Positions 1 through 8,824 of a stretch of DNA of 64,000 bases are shown in pieces; the stretch's first letter is position 1, and each line of letters begins with the position of its first letter. The notes beneath the pieces are model-generated. The model made no database searches. It had not been told where the DNA came from and saw only the letters and a program-made list of their open reading frames with translations. The translations under genes and the position numbers were made by a program. This DNA comes from Pelagibius sp050330205. Lineage in GTDB: Bacteria > Pseudomonadota > Alphaproteobacteria > Kiloniellales > Kiloniellaceae. Where the stretch lies: NCBI GenBank assembly GCA_050330205.1, contig JBHJOA010000029.1, positions 1-64,000 of the forward strand, written 5' to 3'.

Positions 1-311
1 GCGCCGAGAAGCGCAACACCACGCTGTGGTACGACGACAACTTCATCGGCACCGAGCTGAACCTCGACGTGCAGTACGCCAAGATCGCCGAGGCCTGCGG
101 CCTGAAGGGCGTGCAGGTCACCACCATGGACCAGCTCACCGCGGCGCTGCGCGCTGCCGTGCAGGCGCAGATGGACGACAAGGTCACCACCTTCATCGAG
201 GTGATCCTGAACCAGGAACTGGGCGAGCCGTTCCGCCGCGACGCCATGAAGAAGCCGGTCGCCGTCGCCGGCATCAGCAAAGCCGACATGCGCCCGCAGC
301 AGGGCGCCTGA
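1..311 (+). CDS. xsc: Sulfoacetaldehyde acetyltransferase, C-terminal part (truncated by window edge)
   Basis: The reading frame starts at base 3 and gives about 102 residues that read like the C-terminal end of Xsc, a ThDP-dependent enzyme that splits sulfoacetaldehyde with phosphate into acetyl phosphate and sulfite in organosulfonate catabolism. The visible part holds the end of the third ThDP-fold domain: the AEKRNTTLWYDDNF segment following the cofactor site, a KVTTFIEVILNQELGEPFRRD strand-helix unit and the KPV closing motif typical of Xsc. The catalytic and cofactor motifs lie upstream of the window, so the assignment rests on the tail alone. A generic acetolactate-synthase relative is the alternative, but the ELGEPFRRDA signature favours Xsc. 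Confidence 0.8.
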   Translation, partial: AEKRNTTLWYDDNFIGTELNLDVQYAKIAEACGLKGVQVTTMDQLTAALRAAVQAQMDDKVTTFIEVILNQELGEPFRRDAMKKPVAVAGISKADMRPQQGA

Positions 312-318
312 GCCGGCT

Positions 319-1014
319 TCAGTAGGCGGCGGCAGCCTCGGCGCGGATGGCGCTGCGCAGGTCGTCGGGCAGGCCCCAGGAGTAGCGCGTCAGGATCTCG
401 CGGTAGAGCTGCGGCCAGGCCGGGCTGGTGGGGTCGGCCAGTTCGTCGCGGCGGTTGCGCAGGGCGCGGCCGATTTCCGCCACGTTGTGATACTCGGGCC
501 AGATGCGGCGTGCCTCGTCGAAGGCGGCGAGGGCTGTCGCGTAGTCGCGCGCGATCAGCGCCTCGAAGCCGCGCCGTTCGGCGGCGGCGGCCTGGCCGGA
601 ACGGCTCGTGGAGGCATCCACCGCCGCGGTGCGCTGGCTGGGCGGTGCCGCCTGCACGGTCTGCTGGACCTCCTGCACCTGGGCGATCTCGCGCGAGAGG
701 TTGCGCTCCAGGCTGCTCAGCTTGGCGTCGATGTCCTCGCTCAGCTGCGGGTCGGGCGCGGCGTCGCCGGCTGTCTGCTTCTGCGCTTCCAGCAGCAGGC
801 GGATGTCCTCGATCTCGGCCATGGCCTGGGATTCGATCTGCTCGACCTTGTCGCCGATCCTGAGGCCGAAGATGTCGACCTGGCGCTCGGAGACGATCTT
901 GCGAACGTCGTCCTGGTAGATCAGCACGACGACGACGGCCACCACCGGCCAGAGAAAAGCCTTGATGTAGTCGAGGACGAGCCGTCCCAGGGCGTAGTTG
1001 CCGCCGTCGGCCAT
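319..1014 (-). CDS. Membrane-anchored coiled-coil protein of unknown function
   Basis: This 231-residue protein was not recognised as a named family. Residues about 17-33 form one hydrophobic segment (AFLWPVVAVVVVLIY) followed by a charged stretch and a Glu/Gln-rich heptad-like region at about 50-120, which suggests a single-pass membrane anchor with a cytoplasmic or periplasmic coiled coil. Residues about 145-175 (GFEALIARDYATALAAFDEARRIWP, cited in part) resemble a single TPR-like helical hairpin. The gene is convergent with xsc, only 7 bases apart, and shares no obvious operon partner. It could be a scaffold or envelope protein; no catalytic motif is visible. Confidence 0.7.
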   Translation of the reverse strand: MADGGNYALGRLVLDYIKAFLWPVVAVVVVLIYQDDVRKIVSERQVDIFGLRIGDKVEQIESQAMAEIEDIRLLLEAQKQTAGDAAPDPQLSEDIDAKLSSLERNLSREIAQVQEVQQTVQAAPPSQRTAAVDASTSRSGQAAAAERRGFEALIARDYATALAAFDEARRIWPEYHNVAEIGRALRNRRDELADPTSPAWPQLYREILTRYSWGLPDDLRSAIRAEAAAAY

Positions 1015-1137
1015 GTTCCGCTTCCTCTCTCCATCGCGCTTGCCGGAGTTTGCGATTCCGGAACGCTGCGACTTTGGCGCGGCCCCGGCGCTACGTCTGT
1101 GCGCTCCCGCACAGTCGGGTGCGATTGCCGCCGGCGG

Positions 1138-1629
1138 TCAGCCGGCGACCGCCGCCTTCGTCGCCTGCCAGGCGGCGAGCTGTTCGCGGGCGCCGTTCTC
1201 GGCCGGATCCATCTGGCTGTCGTGGTCCGGGCTCTTGGCCGTCAGTTCGATGACGTAGCCGTTGGGATCGCGGAAGTAGATCGAGCGGATGAAGTCGTGC
1301 TCGGCGGGTCCGCGGGTCTCGACGCCGGCGGCCTTGCCCTTGGCCAGCATCTCGTGCAGCACCCCCGGCGAGACCTCGAGGGCGATGTGCAGGTCGAAGT
1401 CGTGCTGCGGCCGGAAATCGAAAGCCTGGTCCGGCACTTCGAAAAACGCCAGGAAGGAGCCGTCGCCGAGCCGGTAAAAGGTATGCAGGGCCTGGGTCCG
1501 GCGGCCGGTCTTGGTGGTGCCGATGGGCAGCGTCTTGGCCAGTGGCAGGCCCAGGAAATCCTCGTAGAAGGCGCGGGTCTCCTCGGAATCCCGGCAGCGG
1601 TAGGCGTTGTGGTGCAGCCCCTTGATCAT
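1138..1629 (-). CDS. VOC (glyoxalase/extradiol dioxygenase-like) family protein
   Basis: The 163-residue product has the vicinal-oxygen-chelate fold pattern: an N-terminal IKGLHHNAYRCRD strand with a candidate metal histidine, a middle FDLHIALEV strand with a second histidine, and a C-terminal FRDPNGYVIEL motif carrying the usual glutamate ligand. Such proteins bind a divalent metal and act as dioxygenases, lyases or epimerases on small molecules; the substrate cannot be read from sequence. It is transcribed away from the anion transporter gene on its right. The C-terminal 30 residues after the metal motif are a non-conserved Ala-rich tail. Confidence 0.85.
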   Translation of the reverse strand: MIKGLHHNAYRCRDSEETRAFYEDFLGLPLAKTLPIGTTKTGRRTQALHTFYRLGDGSFLAFFEVPDQAFDFRPQHDFDLHIALEVSPGVLHEMLAKGKAAGVETRGPAEHDFIRSIYFRDPNGYVIELTAKSPDHDSQMDPAENGAREQLAAWQATKAAVAG

Positions 1630-1879
1630 GAGCGGCGATCCCTCCTCGTATCGCTGGTCGGCTCCAGCTTGTTTCTTGGCCGTATTCTAGCGCGCAACGC
1701 CTGCACGTTCCAGCTACGCGGGCCAGTTAAGCGGGATGCTGCCTTGCCGGATCGGCACTGGGCTGTCCAGGACGGAGCGGCTAGGATCGCCGCCGCCCTC
1801 GAAGCTTCACGATGCCGGCCCAGGCAGGGGGCGGGCAGGGGGCAGGCAGTCGATCAGGTCCGAGTTTCCCGGGGGATCC

Positions 1880-3238
1880 GTGCAGAAGAACGTCAGCAGA
1901 GCCGTCGCCCTCGGTCTCGGTGCGGTGTTTCTGGTTTCCGTCATCGGCGGCGGCTCCACGCTGCTGTCGACGGCGCTGCTGGCGATTCTCGTCGCCTTCC
2001 TCTGGGCCACCCTGGCGATCCCGGCGGAGCTGACCGCGCTGCTGTTCTTCACCGCGCTGCTGCTGACCGGGCTGGCGCCGGACCACGTCGCCCTGGCCGG
2101 CTTCGAGTCCAAGGCGGTGTGGCTGGTCTTCGCCGGCCTGGTGCTGAGCGAGATGATCGGCCGCCACGACATGGGCCACGCGCTCTTCGACCGCCTGCTC
2201 GGCCGCCTCGGCTCCTATCCGCAACTGGTGTGGCTGGTGGCCGTCACCGGTCTGGTCATGGCCTTCCTGATCCCCTCGGCCATGGGCAGGGTGCTGCTGC
2301 TGGCACCGCTGGTGCTGGCGCTGGCCGACCGCCTGGGCTTCGCCGAAGACGACCCGCGCCGGCACGGGCTGTTTCTAGGCGCGGTGCTGGGCACCGTGGT
2401 GCCGGCCTTCACCATCATCACCTCCAACGTTCCCAACCTGGTGCTGATGGGCGCCGCCGAGGCGATCTACGGGCGCACCCTGACCTACGGCGAGTACCTG
2501 GCACTGAACTTCCCGGTTCTGGGTTTCGGTGCCTTCCTGCTGGTGCCGCTGCTGGTGCTGCACCTCTTTCCCGGCGAGCGGCGCATCTCCCTGCCGGAGA
2601 CGCGGCCGGCGCCCTGGACCCGCGACCAGGTGAAGATCGGCGTGCTGCTGGCGGTCACCCTGGCGTTCTGGACCACCGACAAGCTGCACGGCATCCCCTC
2701 GGCCTGGGTCGGCCTCGCCGCCGCGGTCTTCGCCCTGATGCCGGGCGTCGGCCTGCTGCCGCCGCAGGCGATCGGACGCATCAACTTCGGTCCCTGGTTC
2801 TTCGCCGCCGGCTCCATCGGCCTCGGCGGCGTGGTCAGCCACAGCGGCCTCGGCGACCTGCTGTGGAACCACATCGCCGACGCCGTGCCCCTGGAGGGTC
2901 TGCCGGCGCCGGCCAAGTACGCGGTGGCCCAGGTCAGCGCCATGATCCTGGCCAGCGTCACCACGCTGCCGGCCATCCCGGCGGTGTTCACGCCGCTGGC
3001 CGGGGCCATCGCCGCCAGCCTCGACTGGCCGCTCGACGCCGTCCTGATGGCGCAGGTGCCGGCCTTCGTGATCTTCGCCTTCCCCTTCCAGGCGCCGCCG
3101 GTGCTGGTCGGCCTGACCTTCCTCGGCGTGCCGCTCGCCGCGGCCATGAAGCTGATGCTGCGCTACTTCCTGCTGGCGGCGCTGCTGCTGTCGCCGCTGC
3201 ACTATCTCTGGGGACGCCTGCTCGGGGTGTTTCCCTAG
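1880..3238 (+). CDS. SLC13/DASS-type sodium:anion symporter
   Basis: The product is an integral membrane protein of about 452 residues with roughly eleven hydrophobic segments and the two-fold repeated architecture of the divalent-anion:sodium symporter family, which imports dicarboxylates, sulfate or related anions. Helix-loop motifs such as SKAVWLVFAGLVLSEMIG and a TIITSNVPNLVLMG stretch correspond to the family's re-entrant hairpin and SNT-like substrate site. I chose the GTG at 1880 because it directly follows a G-rich ribosome binding site (1871-1875); the open frame extends upstream to 1736 but that part is not hydrophobic and looks non-coding. Proximity to xsc makes sulfonate or sulfate transport possible, but this is inference. 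Confidence 0.8.
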   Translation: MQKNVSRAVALGLGAVFLVSVIGGGSTLLSTALLAILVAFLWATLAIPAELTALLFFTALLLTGLAPDHVALAGFESKAVWLVFAGLVLSEMIGRHDMGHALFDRLLGRLGSYPQLVWLVAVTGLVMAFLIPSAMGRVLLLAPLVLALADRLGFAEDDPRRHGLFLGAVLGTVVPAFTIITSNVPNLVLMGAAEAIYGRTLTYGEYLALNFPVLGFGAFLLVPLLVLHLFPGERRISLPETRPAPWTRDQVKIGVLLAVTLAFWTTDKLHGIPSAWVGLAAAVFALMPGVGLLPPQAIGRINFGPWFFAAGSIGLGGVVSHSGLGDLLWNHIADAVPLEGLPAPAKYAVAQVSAMILASVTTLPAIPAVFTPLAGAIAASLDWPLDAVLMAQVPAFVIFAFPFQAPPVLVGLTFLGVPLAAAMKLMLRYFLLAALLLSPLHYLWGRLLGVFP

Positions 3239-3256
3239 CCCGCGACCGGGACGGCG

Positions 3257-5176
3257 TCAGCCCGCCAGCGGACTCGCGGCGGCCGGCGCGGCGACGAGGC
3301 GCCAGGCCGGCAGGCGGAGAATCGCCCTGGTGCCTTCGCCGAGGCTGCTTTCCAGTTCCAGGCTGCCGCCGTGCATCTCGATCAGCGCCTTGGTCAGCGG
3401 CAGGCCGAGGCCGGTGCCTTCGTAGCGGCGATTGAGGGCGCTGTCGACCTGGCCGAACTGACGCAGGGCGGTCGGGATGTCCTCGCCGGCCATGCCGATG
3501 CCGTTGTCGATCACCTCGAAACGGCAGCCCTCGGCGGTGTCGCAATGGATCTCGAGGCGTACGCTGCCGCCCGAAGGGGTGAACTTGATGGCGTTGACCA
3601 GCAGGTTCAGCAAAGCCTGCTTAATCTTGCGCTGGTCGACGCGCAGGGCCGGCAAGCGGTCGTCGTGGCTGCATTCGATGGCAAGGCCGGAAGCCTCGGC
3701 GCGTGGCGCGACGACGCGCAGCACGGCGGCGGCAAGTTCACCGACGTCGATCATCTCTTCGTGGAGCTGCTCGGCGCCGGCCTCGATCTTCGAGAGGTCG
3801 AGGATGTCGTTGATCAGCGCCAGCAGGTGCAGACCCGAGGAGTGGATGTCCTCCAGGTAGCCACGGTGGCGCGGGTTCCCGCCGGGTGCCAGGTCGCTGG
3901 CCATTATCAGTTCGGAAAAGCCGATGATGGCATTCAGCGGCGTGCGCAGTTCGTGGCTGACGTTGGCCAGGAACTCCGACTTGGTGCGATTGGCTGCCTC
4001 GGCTTCCTCCTTGGCGGCCTGCAGCGCCTTCTGTGCTGCCATCTGCTCGGTGACGTCGTGCCCGGTGCCGCGGTAGCCGCGGAAGTTGCCGTTGCCGTCG
4101 AACCAGGGACTGCCGTTGATCGACAACCAGACGGTATCGCCGTTCGGCTTCTGGCGCGGATGCACGAAGTTGCGAAACGGGCGGTGGGCGCGCAGGTCCC
4201 TGAGGTGCTTTTCCCAGATCGCGGGATCGACGTCGGGAATGCCGGTCTCCTCCCGCGTCTTGCCCATCAGCAGGCTTTCGTCGACGCCGGTGATGGCTGT
4301 GAAGCGCTCAGAGAAGAAGCAGAAGCGCAGGTTCTCGTCCATCTCCCAGAACCAGTCCGAGCTCGAGGCGGCGAAGTCCTCGAAGCGCTCTTCGCGCTCG
4401 CGCAGGGCACTGCGGCGAACGGCCGACAGCCGCCCGAGCAGGGCATTCAGCGCCGTCACCGTCTCGCCGATCTCATCGTCGGCGGCGATGTCGAGCTTGT
4501 AGCTCTCGGCGTTCTCCGGATCGCCGTGCGCCGCCGTGAGGTTGCGGTGGATCGCCAGCAGCGGGTTCAGCACGCTGCGGCCGATCACCGCGACGGTGGC
4601 GGCGGAGACGACCAGCGACAGCAGCAGGACCAGAACGCCGATGCGCAGTACGAAGCCGAGCAGGTCTTCGGCAATCTCGGCCGTACTCACGCGTGCGGAT
4701 ATGGTGAAGGGCAGTCCGCTGACCGCCGGCGGCCAGAGCACCTCGAAGTGGTGGCCCCCGGTGGGGAAGTGCCGACGAGTCGGGTCCACCCCGCGGGCAA
4801 TCGAGCGGCCGACATTGCTGGCGCCGGCATGATGAGGCCGCAGATCGGGATTCCGGCCGCGGCTGGCGAGCAGCCGGCCGTCCTCGGCATAGAGCGCCAG
4901 GCCGTCGACGCTCAGCCGCTCGAAGGAAACCCAGGACCGCTCGAGCAACTCGGCCGGATCGTGCTGCTCGTACCACGCGAGGGTCGCCTGGGAGACCTGC
5001 AGCACCTCCCGCTCCAGGTTGTCGCGCAGCCACTCCCGGCGGTTCAGATAGGACGGCAGCAGGATGACCGCCTCGGCCAGCAGGATGCTGAGGCAGACCA
5101 GCAGCGTCACCCGCCGGCACAACCGGCAGGACAGCAGCTCGCGAGCTTGCGTCAGCGATAGGAACCTGATGGGCAT
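3257..5176 (-). CDS. Membrane-bound PAS sensor histidine kinase
   Basis: This 639-residue kinase has a first membrane helix at about 22-42, a periplasmic sensing region, a second helix at about 174-198, a HAMP linker to about 255, and a PAS/PAC domain around 265-385 ending in RGTGHDVTEQ. The kinase core shows the H box SHELRTPLN with the phospho-accepting histidine, the N box NLLVNAIKFT, the DNGIGM G1 box and GTGLGLPL G2 box. All catalytic elements look intact. No receiver domain is fused and no response regulator gene is adjacent, so its partner must lie elsewhere. The gene ends 18 bases from the convergent transporter gene. The signal sensed is unknown. Confidence 0.93.
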   Translation of the reverse strand: MPIRFLSLTQARELLSCRLCRRVTLLVCLSILLAEAVILLPSYLNRREWLRDNLEREVLQVSQATLAWYEQHDPAELLERSWVSFERLSVDGLALYAEDGRLLASRGRNPDLRPHHAGASNVGRSIARGVDPTRRHFPTGGHHFEVLWPPAVSGLPFTISARVSTAEIAEDLLGFVLRIGVLVLLLSLVVSAATVAVIGRSVLNPLLAIHRNLTAAHGDPENAESYKLDIAADDEIGETVTALNALLGRLSAVRRSALREREERFEDFAASSSDWFWEMDENLRFCFFSERFTAITGVDESLLMGKTREETGIPDVDPAIWEKHLRDLRAHRPFRNFVHPRQKPNGDTVWLSINGSPWFDGNGNFRGYRGTGHDVTEQMAAQKALQAAKEEAEAANRTKSEFLANVSHELRTPLNAIIGFSELIMASDLAPGGNPRHRGYLEDIHSSGLHLLALINDILDLSKIEAGAEQLHEEMIDVGELAAAVLRVVAPRAEASGLAIECSHDDRLPALRVDQRKIKQALLNLLVNAIKFTPSGGSVRLEIHCDTAEGCRFEVIDNGIGMAGEDIPTALRQFGQVDSALNRRYEGTGLGLPLTKALIEMHGGSLELESSLGEGTRAILRLPAWRLVAAPAAASPLAG

Positions 5177-5275
5177 GCGGCGGCCTGCGCGGCGAATTTC
5201 TTCCGCCGCAATTTTACCGCCGGACGCTTCACCCTTGATTAACGGAAGAGGATGATAATCCTATTTCAGTCGAGG

Positions 5276-6346
5276 TCAGTTCAGCGGGGTGCGGCCGTCC
5301 CTGACGCGAAAGCCGCCGAAGCCGAGTTCCTTTGCCTTGTCGAAGTCGGCAATGGCGCGTTCGGGTTCGCTCAGGCGCTGATAGGCGGTGCCGCGGTTGG
5401 AGTAGGCGCCGGCGAAGTTCGGGTTCAACTGCAGGGCGGCGGAGAACTTCACGATCGCCTCTTCGTAGTGCGACTGCTGCAGCAGCCCGCGGCCTTCGTC
5501 GTTGAGTTTCCAGGCCAGGTCCTCGCGGGTCAGGCTGCCGTCCGCCAGTTGGCCACGGTAGGGCGCCAGCTCGGCATCGACACGCGACTGCAGGTCGTCG
5601 GCCGCGTCGGCCTCGGGGTCATCGGCGCCGGGTTCGTCCGGCAGGGCAGTCTCCTGGACAGCCGCCGCCGGCGGCGCGGCCTCGGTGGCGGGCTCCTCCT
5701 CGACAGCCGCTTCCGCGATCGCTGGTTCCACCGGGGGAACCTCCCTGAGGGGGACCTCCGGGCCGGGCTCCTCGACGGCAGCCGGCGGCGCAGTCGCGAT
5801 CTCCTCTTCCTCTGCCTCGGGAAGCTCCGTCGCGGGACTCTCCGCTTCGGGGGCGTCCGCCGTTAGCGTTTCCGGCGGCGTCAGCTTCTGTGGCGGCGGA
5901 GGCGGCGGCACCAACCGCTTCTCTTCGGGTTCGGCGGCCTCTTCCACGGCTTCGTCGTCGGGCGCTTCTGGCGGTCCTTCCGTCTCCGGAATCGCGGACA
6001 CGGCAGGCTCCGGCGAGGTCGCCCGACCGCCGCTCAGGGCGGCGAAGGCGGCGGCCACGCCGCGCAGCTCGTCGAGCAGCGAGGCGCTGGGTTCGGGTTC
6101 GCCCGGCCGCAGCGCGAAGTCGTGATAGCGGCCGATGGCGGCGAGGGTGGCCGCGTCGACCACGCCGTCCACCGGCCCGGGGTCGAAGCCGAGGTCGCGC
6201 AGCAAGGCCTCCATCTCCTCCAGGGCATCCCGGTCCAAGGCGGCATCCGCCGCCTGCGCCGCAGTCCCCGGCAGGGCCAGGGCCAGGGTTAGAGCGAGGG
6301 CGAAAGCGAAAGCCGGAAGCGGCAGGGGACGCCAGGATGCGAACAT
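5276..6346 (-). CDS. Secreted protein with peptidoglycan-binding-like and TPR domains
   Basis: The 356-residue protein starts with a clear signal peptide (FAFALALTLALALPGTAAQAA). Residues about 38-95 resemble a PG_binding_1 domain (LLRDLGFDPGPVDGVVDA). A long central region, about 105-235, is almost entirely Pro, Glu, Ala and Thr and is probably an extended spacer. The C-terminal 100 residues hold at least two TPR units, including NPNFAGAYSNRGTAYQRLSE. It is likely a periplasmic or cell-wall-associated adaptor. No enzyme motif is visible. The low-complexity spacer means its length may vary between strains. Confidence 0.8.
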   Translation of the reverse strand: MFASWRPLPLPAFAFALALTLALALPGTAAQAADAALDRDALEEMEALLRDLGFDPGPVDGVVDAATLAAIGRYHDFALRPGEPEPSASLLDELRGVAAAFAALSGGRATSPEPAVSAIPETEGPPEAPDDEAVEEAAEPEEKRLVPPPPPPQKLTPPETLTADAPEAESPATELPEAEEEEIATAPPAAVEEPGPEVPLREVPPVEPAIAEAAVEEEPATEAAPPAAAVQETALPDEPGADDPEADAADDLQSRVDAELAPYRGQLADGSLTREDLAWKLNDEGRGLLQQSHYEEAIVKFSAALQLNPNFAGAYSNRGTAYQRLSEPERAIADFDKAKELGFGGFRVRDGRTPLN

Positions 6347-6474
6347 CCGGCGAGCTTAGCGCCTATCTCGCAGGAATTGAATCGGATCAGCGGGGGTGCG
6401 GTGGGAAGGTCCGGCTACTCCGGGACGGTAACCGAGCTCTCGACGGAGGCGTACCAACCGGCGGATCGGCGAGG

Positions 6475-6993
6475 CTAGTCGGCCTCGGCCGCGGCCTCCA
6501 GAGGCCGGGATTCCGGGCGGGTGGCGACGTAGACGGCGGCCAGGGCGATGAAGGCCAGGGTGATCAGCAAGGCGGCGATCGGCAGCGGCGTCAGCGCCGC
6601 GATGCCGCCGCCGAGGGCCATGCCGGCCAGGGCGGCCGTCTTGGCCCTGCGGTCGATGACGCCATGGCTGAGGAAGGCCTCCACCGCCGGGCCGACGCCG
6701 GGCCAGGCGTAGATCCGCCGCGCCATGGCCGGGCAGCCCCTGGCAAAGCAGGCGGCCGCGATGATCCAGAAAATGGTCGTCGGCATCACCGGCAGGGCGA
6801 TCCCCAGCAGACCGACGGAGAAAAAGGTATAGCCCGTGGCCGTCCAGGCCCAGGCACGGGCTCTCGTCCGGGCCTGGCGGGGGGAGTCTTCGCGGTGTTC
6901 CTGGGCGGCGGATTGGCCGGTCATGCTTGCCTGCGGTCGTCGGGGCGGGCGCAGAGGGCGCTCGCCTAGGAAATAGTCCGATTGGGCGACCAT
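6475..6993 (-). CDS. YbaN/DUF454 family inner membrane protein
   Basis: The product carries the DUF454 signature: a first membrane segment GYTFFSVGLLGIALPVMPTT followed by FWIIAAACFARGCP and two further hydrophobic segments near the C terminus. The family is small, widespread and of unknown function, with E. coli YbaN as the best known member. The frame allows a 172-residue form from 6993 or a 149-residue form from the ATG at 6924; the extra N-terminal residues are Pro/Arg-rich and not conserved in character, so the shorter form is plausible. It is separated from the downstream-coordinate lipoprotein gene by a divergent 149-base gap. Confidence 0.85.
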   Translation of the reverse strand: MVAQSDYFLGERPLRPPRRPQASMTGQSAAQEHREDSPRQARTRARAWAWTATGYTFFSVGLLGIALPVMPTTIFWIIAAACFARGCPAMARRIYAWPGVGPAVEAFLSHGVIDRRAKTAALAGMALGGGIAALTPLPIAALLITLAFIALAAVYVATRPESRPLEAAAEAD

Positions 6994-7126
6994 ACCAAGC
7001 GTTTCTTTAGATCATGTTGCGCCAGATCGTGCTGATCCAGAGCCGCCGGCGGCGCCGGGGGCCGCCCCGTCAGCGGCGTTTGGCGTTGCCAAGGCGGACC
7101 CGGCGACGCATCTTGCCTGCGAAACG

Positions 7127-7135
7127 AAGGAGGGG
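7127..7135 (+). promoter_or_regulatory. Strong ribosome binding site deciding the lipoprotein start
   Basis: AAGGAGGGG lies 7 bases before the ATG at 7143 and fixes that start over the longer open frame that begins at 7014. Confidence 0.8.
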
Positions 7136-7142
7136 AGTCGCC

Positions 7143-7847
7143 ATGGCGCGCCTTGTTGCAGTCGCTTTCCTGATAACGATGCTGGCCGGCTGTGCCGCTC
7201 CGCCGGCGGAGGAACGCGCCACCTCGGCCATCCTGCCGGCCGAGGTTCAGGAACGGCTGCACGCCGGCGAAAGCGACCTGGCGCCGGACCTCTACTTTGC
7301 CGGCGAAGGCGTGGAGGGCCGGCGCTTCGACAAGGTGATGATCGACCCGATCATCTTCTTCGCGCCGCTGGAGGCTCCGCGCACCATTGATCCCGACGAC
7401 CGCCAGACGCTGCTGAACAACTTCCACATCCTGATGGGCCGCGAGCTCGGCAAGGACTACCTCCTGGCCATCGAGCCGCAGCGCGGGACCGTCCGCGTAC
7501 AGTTCGCCCTGCTTCCGGTGACCCGCGAGGAGGTCGCCATGGACACCGTGGCCATGGTCGCCCGCGAGGATCCGGAAAAGCAGATCGTCGTCGACACCCT
7601 TGCCAGCCCCATCGCCGAGGGCGTGGACCTGCTGGTGGAGGCCCTCTGGACCGATGCCGTCACCGGCGAGGTGCTGGGGGCGACGGTCGACCGCCACTTC
7701 GGTCAGGCCGGCTTCGGCGGCGCGTCCTTCAAGACCTGGGCCGAGGTCAATCGCTACCTGGAGGCCTACGCGGCGCTGATCCGCTACCGTCTCTGCCGAT
7801 TCCGCGGCGACGCCGACTGCACGCCGCCGCTGGCCCCGCTCGGGTAG
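7143..7847 (+). CDS. DUF3313-like outer membrane lipoprotein
   Basis: The 234-residue product begins with a lipoprotein signal peptide ending in a lipobox LAGC, with the lipidated cysteine at residue 17. The mature part resembles the DUF3313 family, with the characteristic FDKVMIDPIIFF strand early in the domain and a C-terminal duplex of helices including WAEVNRYLEAYAALIRYRL. Members of this family are uncharacterised envelope lipoproteins. The gene stands alone, 458 bases upstream of the DUF4402 gene on the same strand, so co-function with the fibre module is possible but not shown. Confidence 0.8.
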   Translation: MARLVAVAFLITMLAGCAAPPAEERATSAILPAEVQERLHAGESDLAPDLYFAGEGVEGRRFDKVMIDPIIFFAPLEAPRTIDPDDRQTLLNNFHILMGRELGKDYLLAIEPQRGTVRVQFALLPVTREEVAMDTVAMVAREDPEKQIVVDTLASPIAEGVDLLVEALWTDAVTGEVLGATVDRHFGQAGFGGASFKTWAEVNRYLEAYAALIRYRLCRFRGDADCTPPLAPLG

Positions 7848-8305
7848 CGGCTCGCCGCCAAAGGTCCGTCGCGGGGGCGCGGGCGAGGGGTCGGCAATTC
7901 CCGTGCTGCGGCTCGGACCCGTGGCAGGGCGCCGCCGCCGGCTGCGGGAGATCCTGGGTCAGGCTCCCGATGTAATCAAAATAGTAGACTGATATAGGCA
8001 TATTCAACGCACGCGTTGGTCGTGCAAAGGATTCCTGCGCAATCATTGATCGCAGAATACGCCAATAAGGCGCATTCCAGGTAATTACTCTCCATAAAGA
8101 AGTAGAATTTCTGTCGGGCTGTAGTCGAGTCGTGTATTCGACTCTCACGGGTCCATTTTAGACTCGGCCAGTTCCCAATTTAACCCAGCAATTAACCGAT
8201 ATTTAAATCAAAACTGCGCGAATCACGCTGCAGTTCGCCTCGGTATTGGGGGAGTACTTTCGCCGGGCGTGAGTATCCATAACGAATAAGGAAGTGAGTT
8301 GAACA
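7848..8305. other. 458-base intergenic, AT-rich regulatory region before the DUF4402 gene
   Basis: From about 7970 to 8260 the sequence is markedly richer in A and T than the flanks, unlike most gaps in the window. It contains a perfect inverted repeat at 8005-8018 and several TA-rich segments that could serve as promoter -10 regions, for example around 8195-8205. I see no convincing coding frame here. An open frame on the minus strand (7747-8148) overlaps the lipoprotein gene and is judged spurious. Confidence 0.6.
8005..8018. promoter_or_regulatory. Perfect 14-base inverted repeat, candidate operator
   Basis: CAACGC-AC-GCGTTG is a perfect 6+2+6 palindrome in the AT-rich region 288 bases before the DUF4402 start. 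Such a site could bind a dimeric regulator. The regulator is not identifiable from the window. Confidence 0.4.
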
Positions 8306-8800
8306 ATGAAGGCTTTCACGAAATTTGCGGTGGCGACTGCCGCCGGACTTGGCATGGTGGCGGCGTCTTCCGCTGCTTTCGCCGAAGATGAGACCGGTAA
8401 CGCCTCGGCGGAGATCCAGCAGGCGATTTCCATCACCGAAGACACCGCCATGGACTTCGGCACCATCGCGGTCGACGGTTCGGGCGGTACGGTGACGATC
8501 GACTCGACCGGCGATGTCACCGGCCCGGCAGGCTACACCTTCACCGGTTCGCCGGCGGCGGGCACCTTCACGGCCTCCGGCGATGCCAGCACGGCCGTGA
8601 CCATCGGCTTCACCGCGGGCTCGCTGACCGGCCCTGGTGCCGCCATGACCCTGAACAACTTCACCCACGACGCCGGCGGCACGCCGGCCCTGGACGGTAC
8701 CGGCGACCTTACGTTCAACGTCGGTGCCGACCTGGTGGTGAACGCGGCGCAGGTGTCCGGCTCCTACTCGGGCACCTACACGGTGACTGTCAACTACTGA
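8306..8800 (+). CDS. DUF4402 secreted protein, probable fibre subunit
   Basis: The 164-residue protein has a textbook Sec signal peptide (residues 1-26, ending SSAAFA) and a mature domain of about 138 residues made of alternating beta strands, rich in Gly, Thr and Ala and with no cysteine. The pattern (IQQAISITEDTAMDFGTIAV near the start, a terminal YSGTYTVTVNY strand) fits DUF4402, a pilin- or spore-coat-U-like domain exported by chaperone-usher systems. An AAGGAAG ribosome site sits at 8288-8294. It is the first gene of a module with a PapD-like chaperone and an usher-like protein. The final aromatic-ended strand with alternating hydrophobics is what a chaperone would clamp. Function as polymerising subunit is inference. 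Confidence 0.82.
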   Translation: MKAFTKFAVATAAGLGMVAASSAAFAEDETGNASAEIQQAISITEDTAMDFGTIAVDGSGGTVTIDSTGDVTGPAGYTFTGSPAAGTFTASGDASTAVTIGFTAGSLTGPGAAMTLNNFTHDAGGTPALDGTGDLTFNVGADLVVNAAQVSGSYSGTYTVTVNY

Positions 8801-8824
8801 GCGGCATGATCACGATTGCCAGCT

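Noticed and set aside
487..3435. A 982-codon open frame on the plus strand over the minus-strand genes and the transporter
   Set aside because: It is a GC-rich shadow in the wrong frame: arginine/glycine/proline-heavy, no domain, and it crosses three well-supported genes.
3371..5161. A 596-codon plus-strand frame opposite the sensor kinase
   Set aside because: The opposite strand encodes a kinase with every catalytic box intact; the antisense frame lacks any family pattern.
7747..8148. A 133-codon minus-strand frame reaching into the AT-rich gap
   Set aside because: Half of it overlaps the lipoprotein gene in antisense, composition is arginine-rich there, and no ribosome site or domain is visible.
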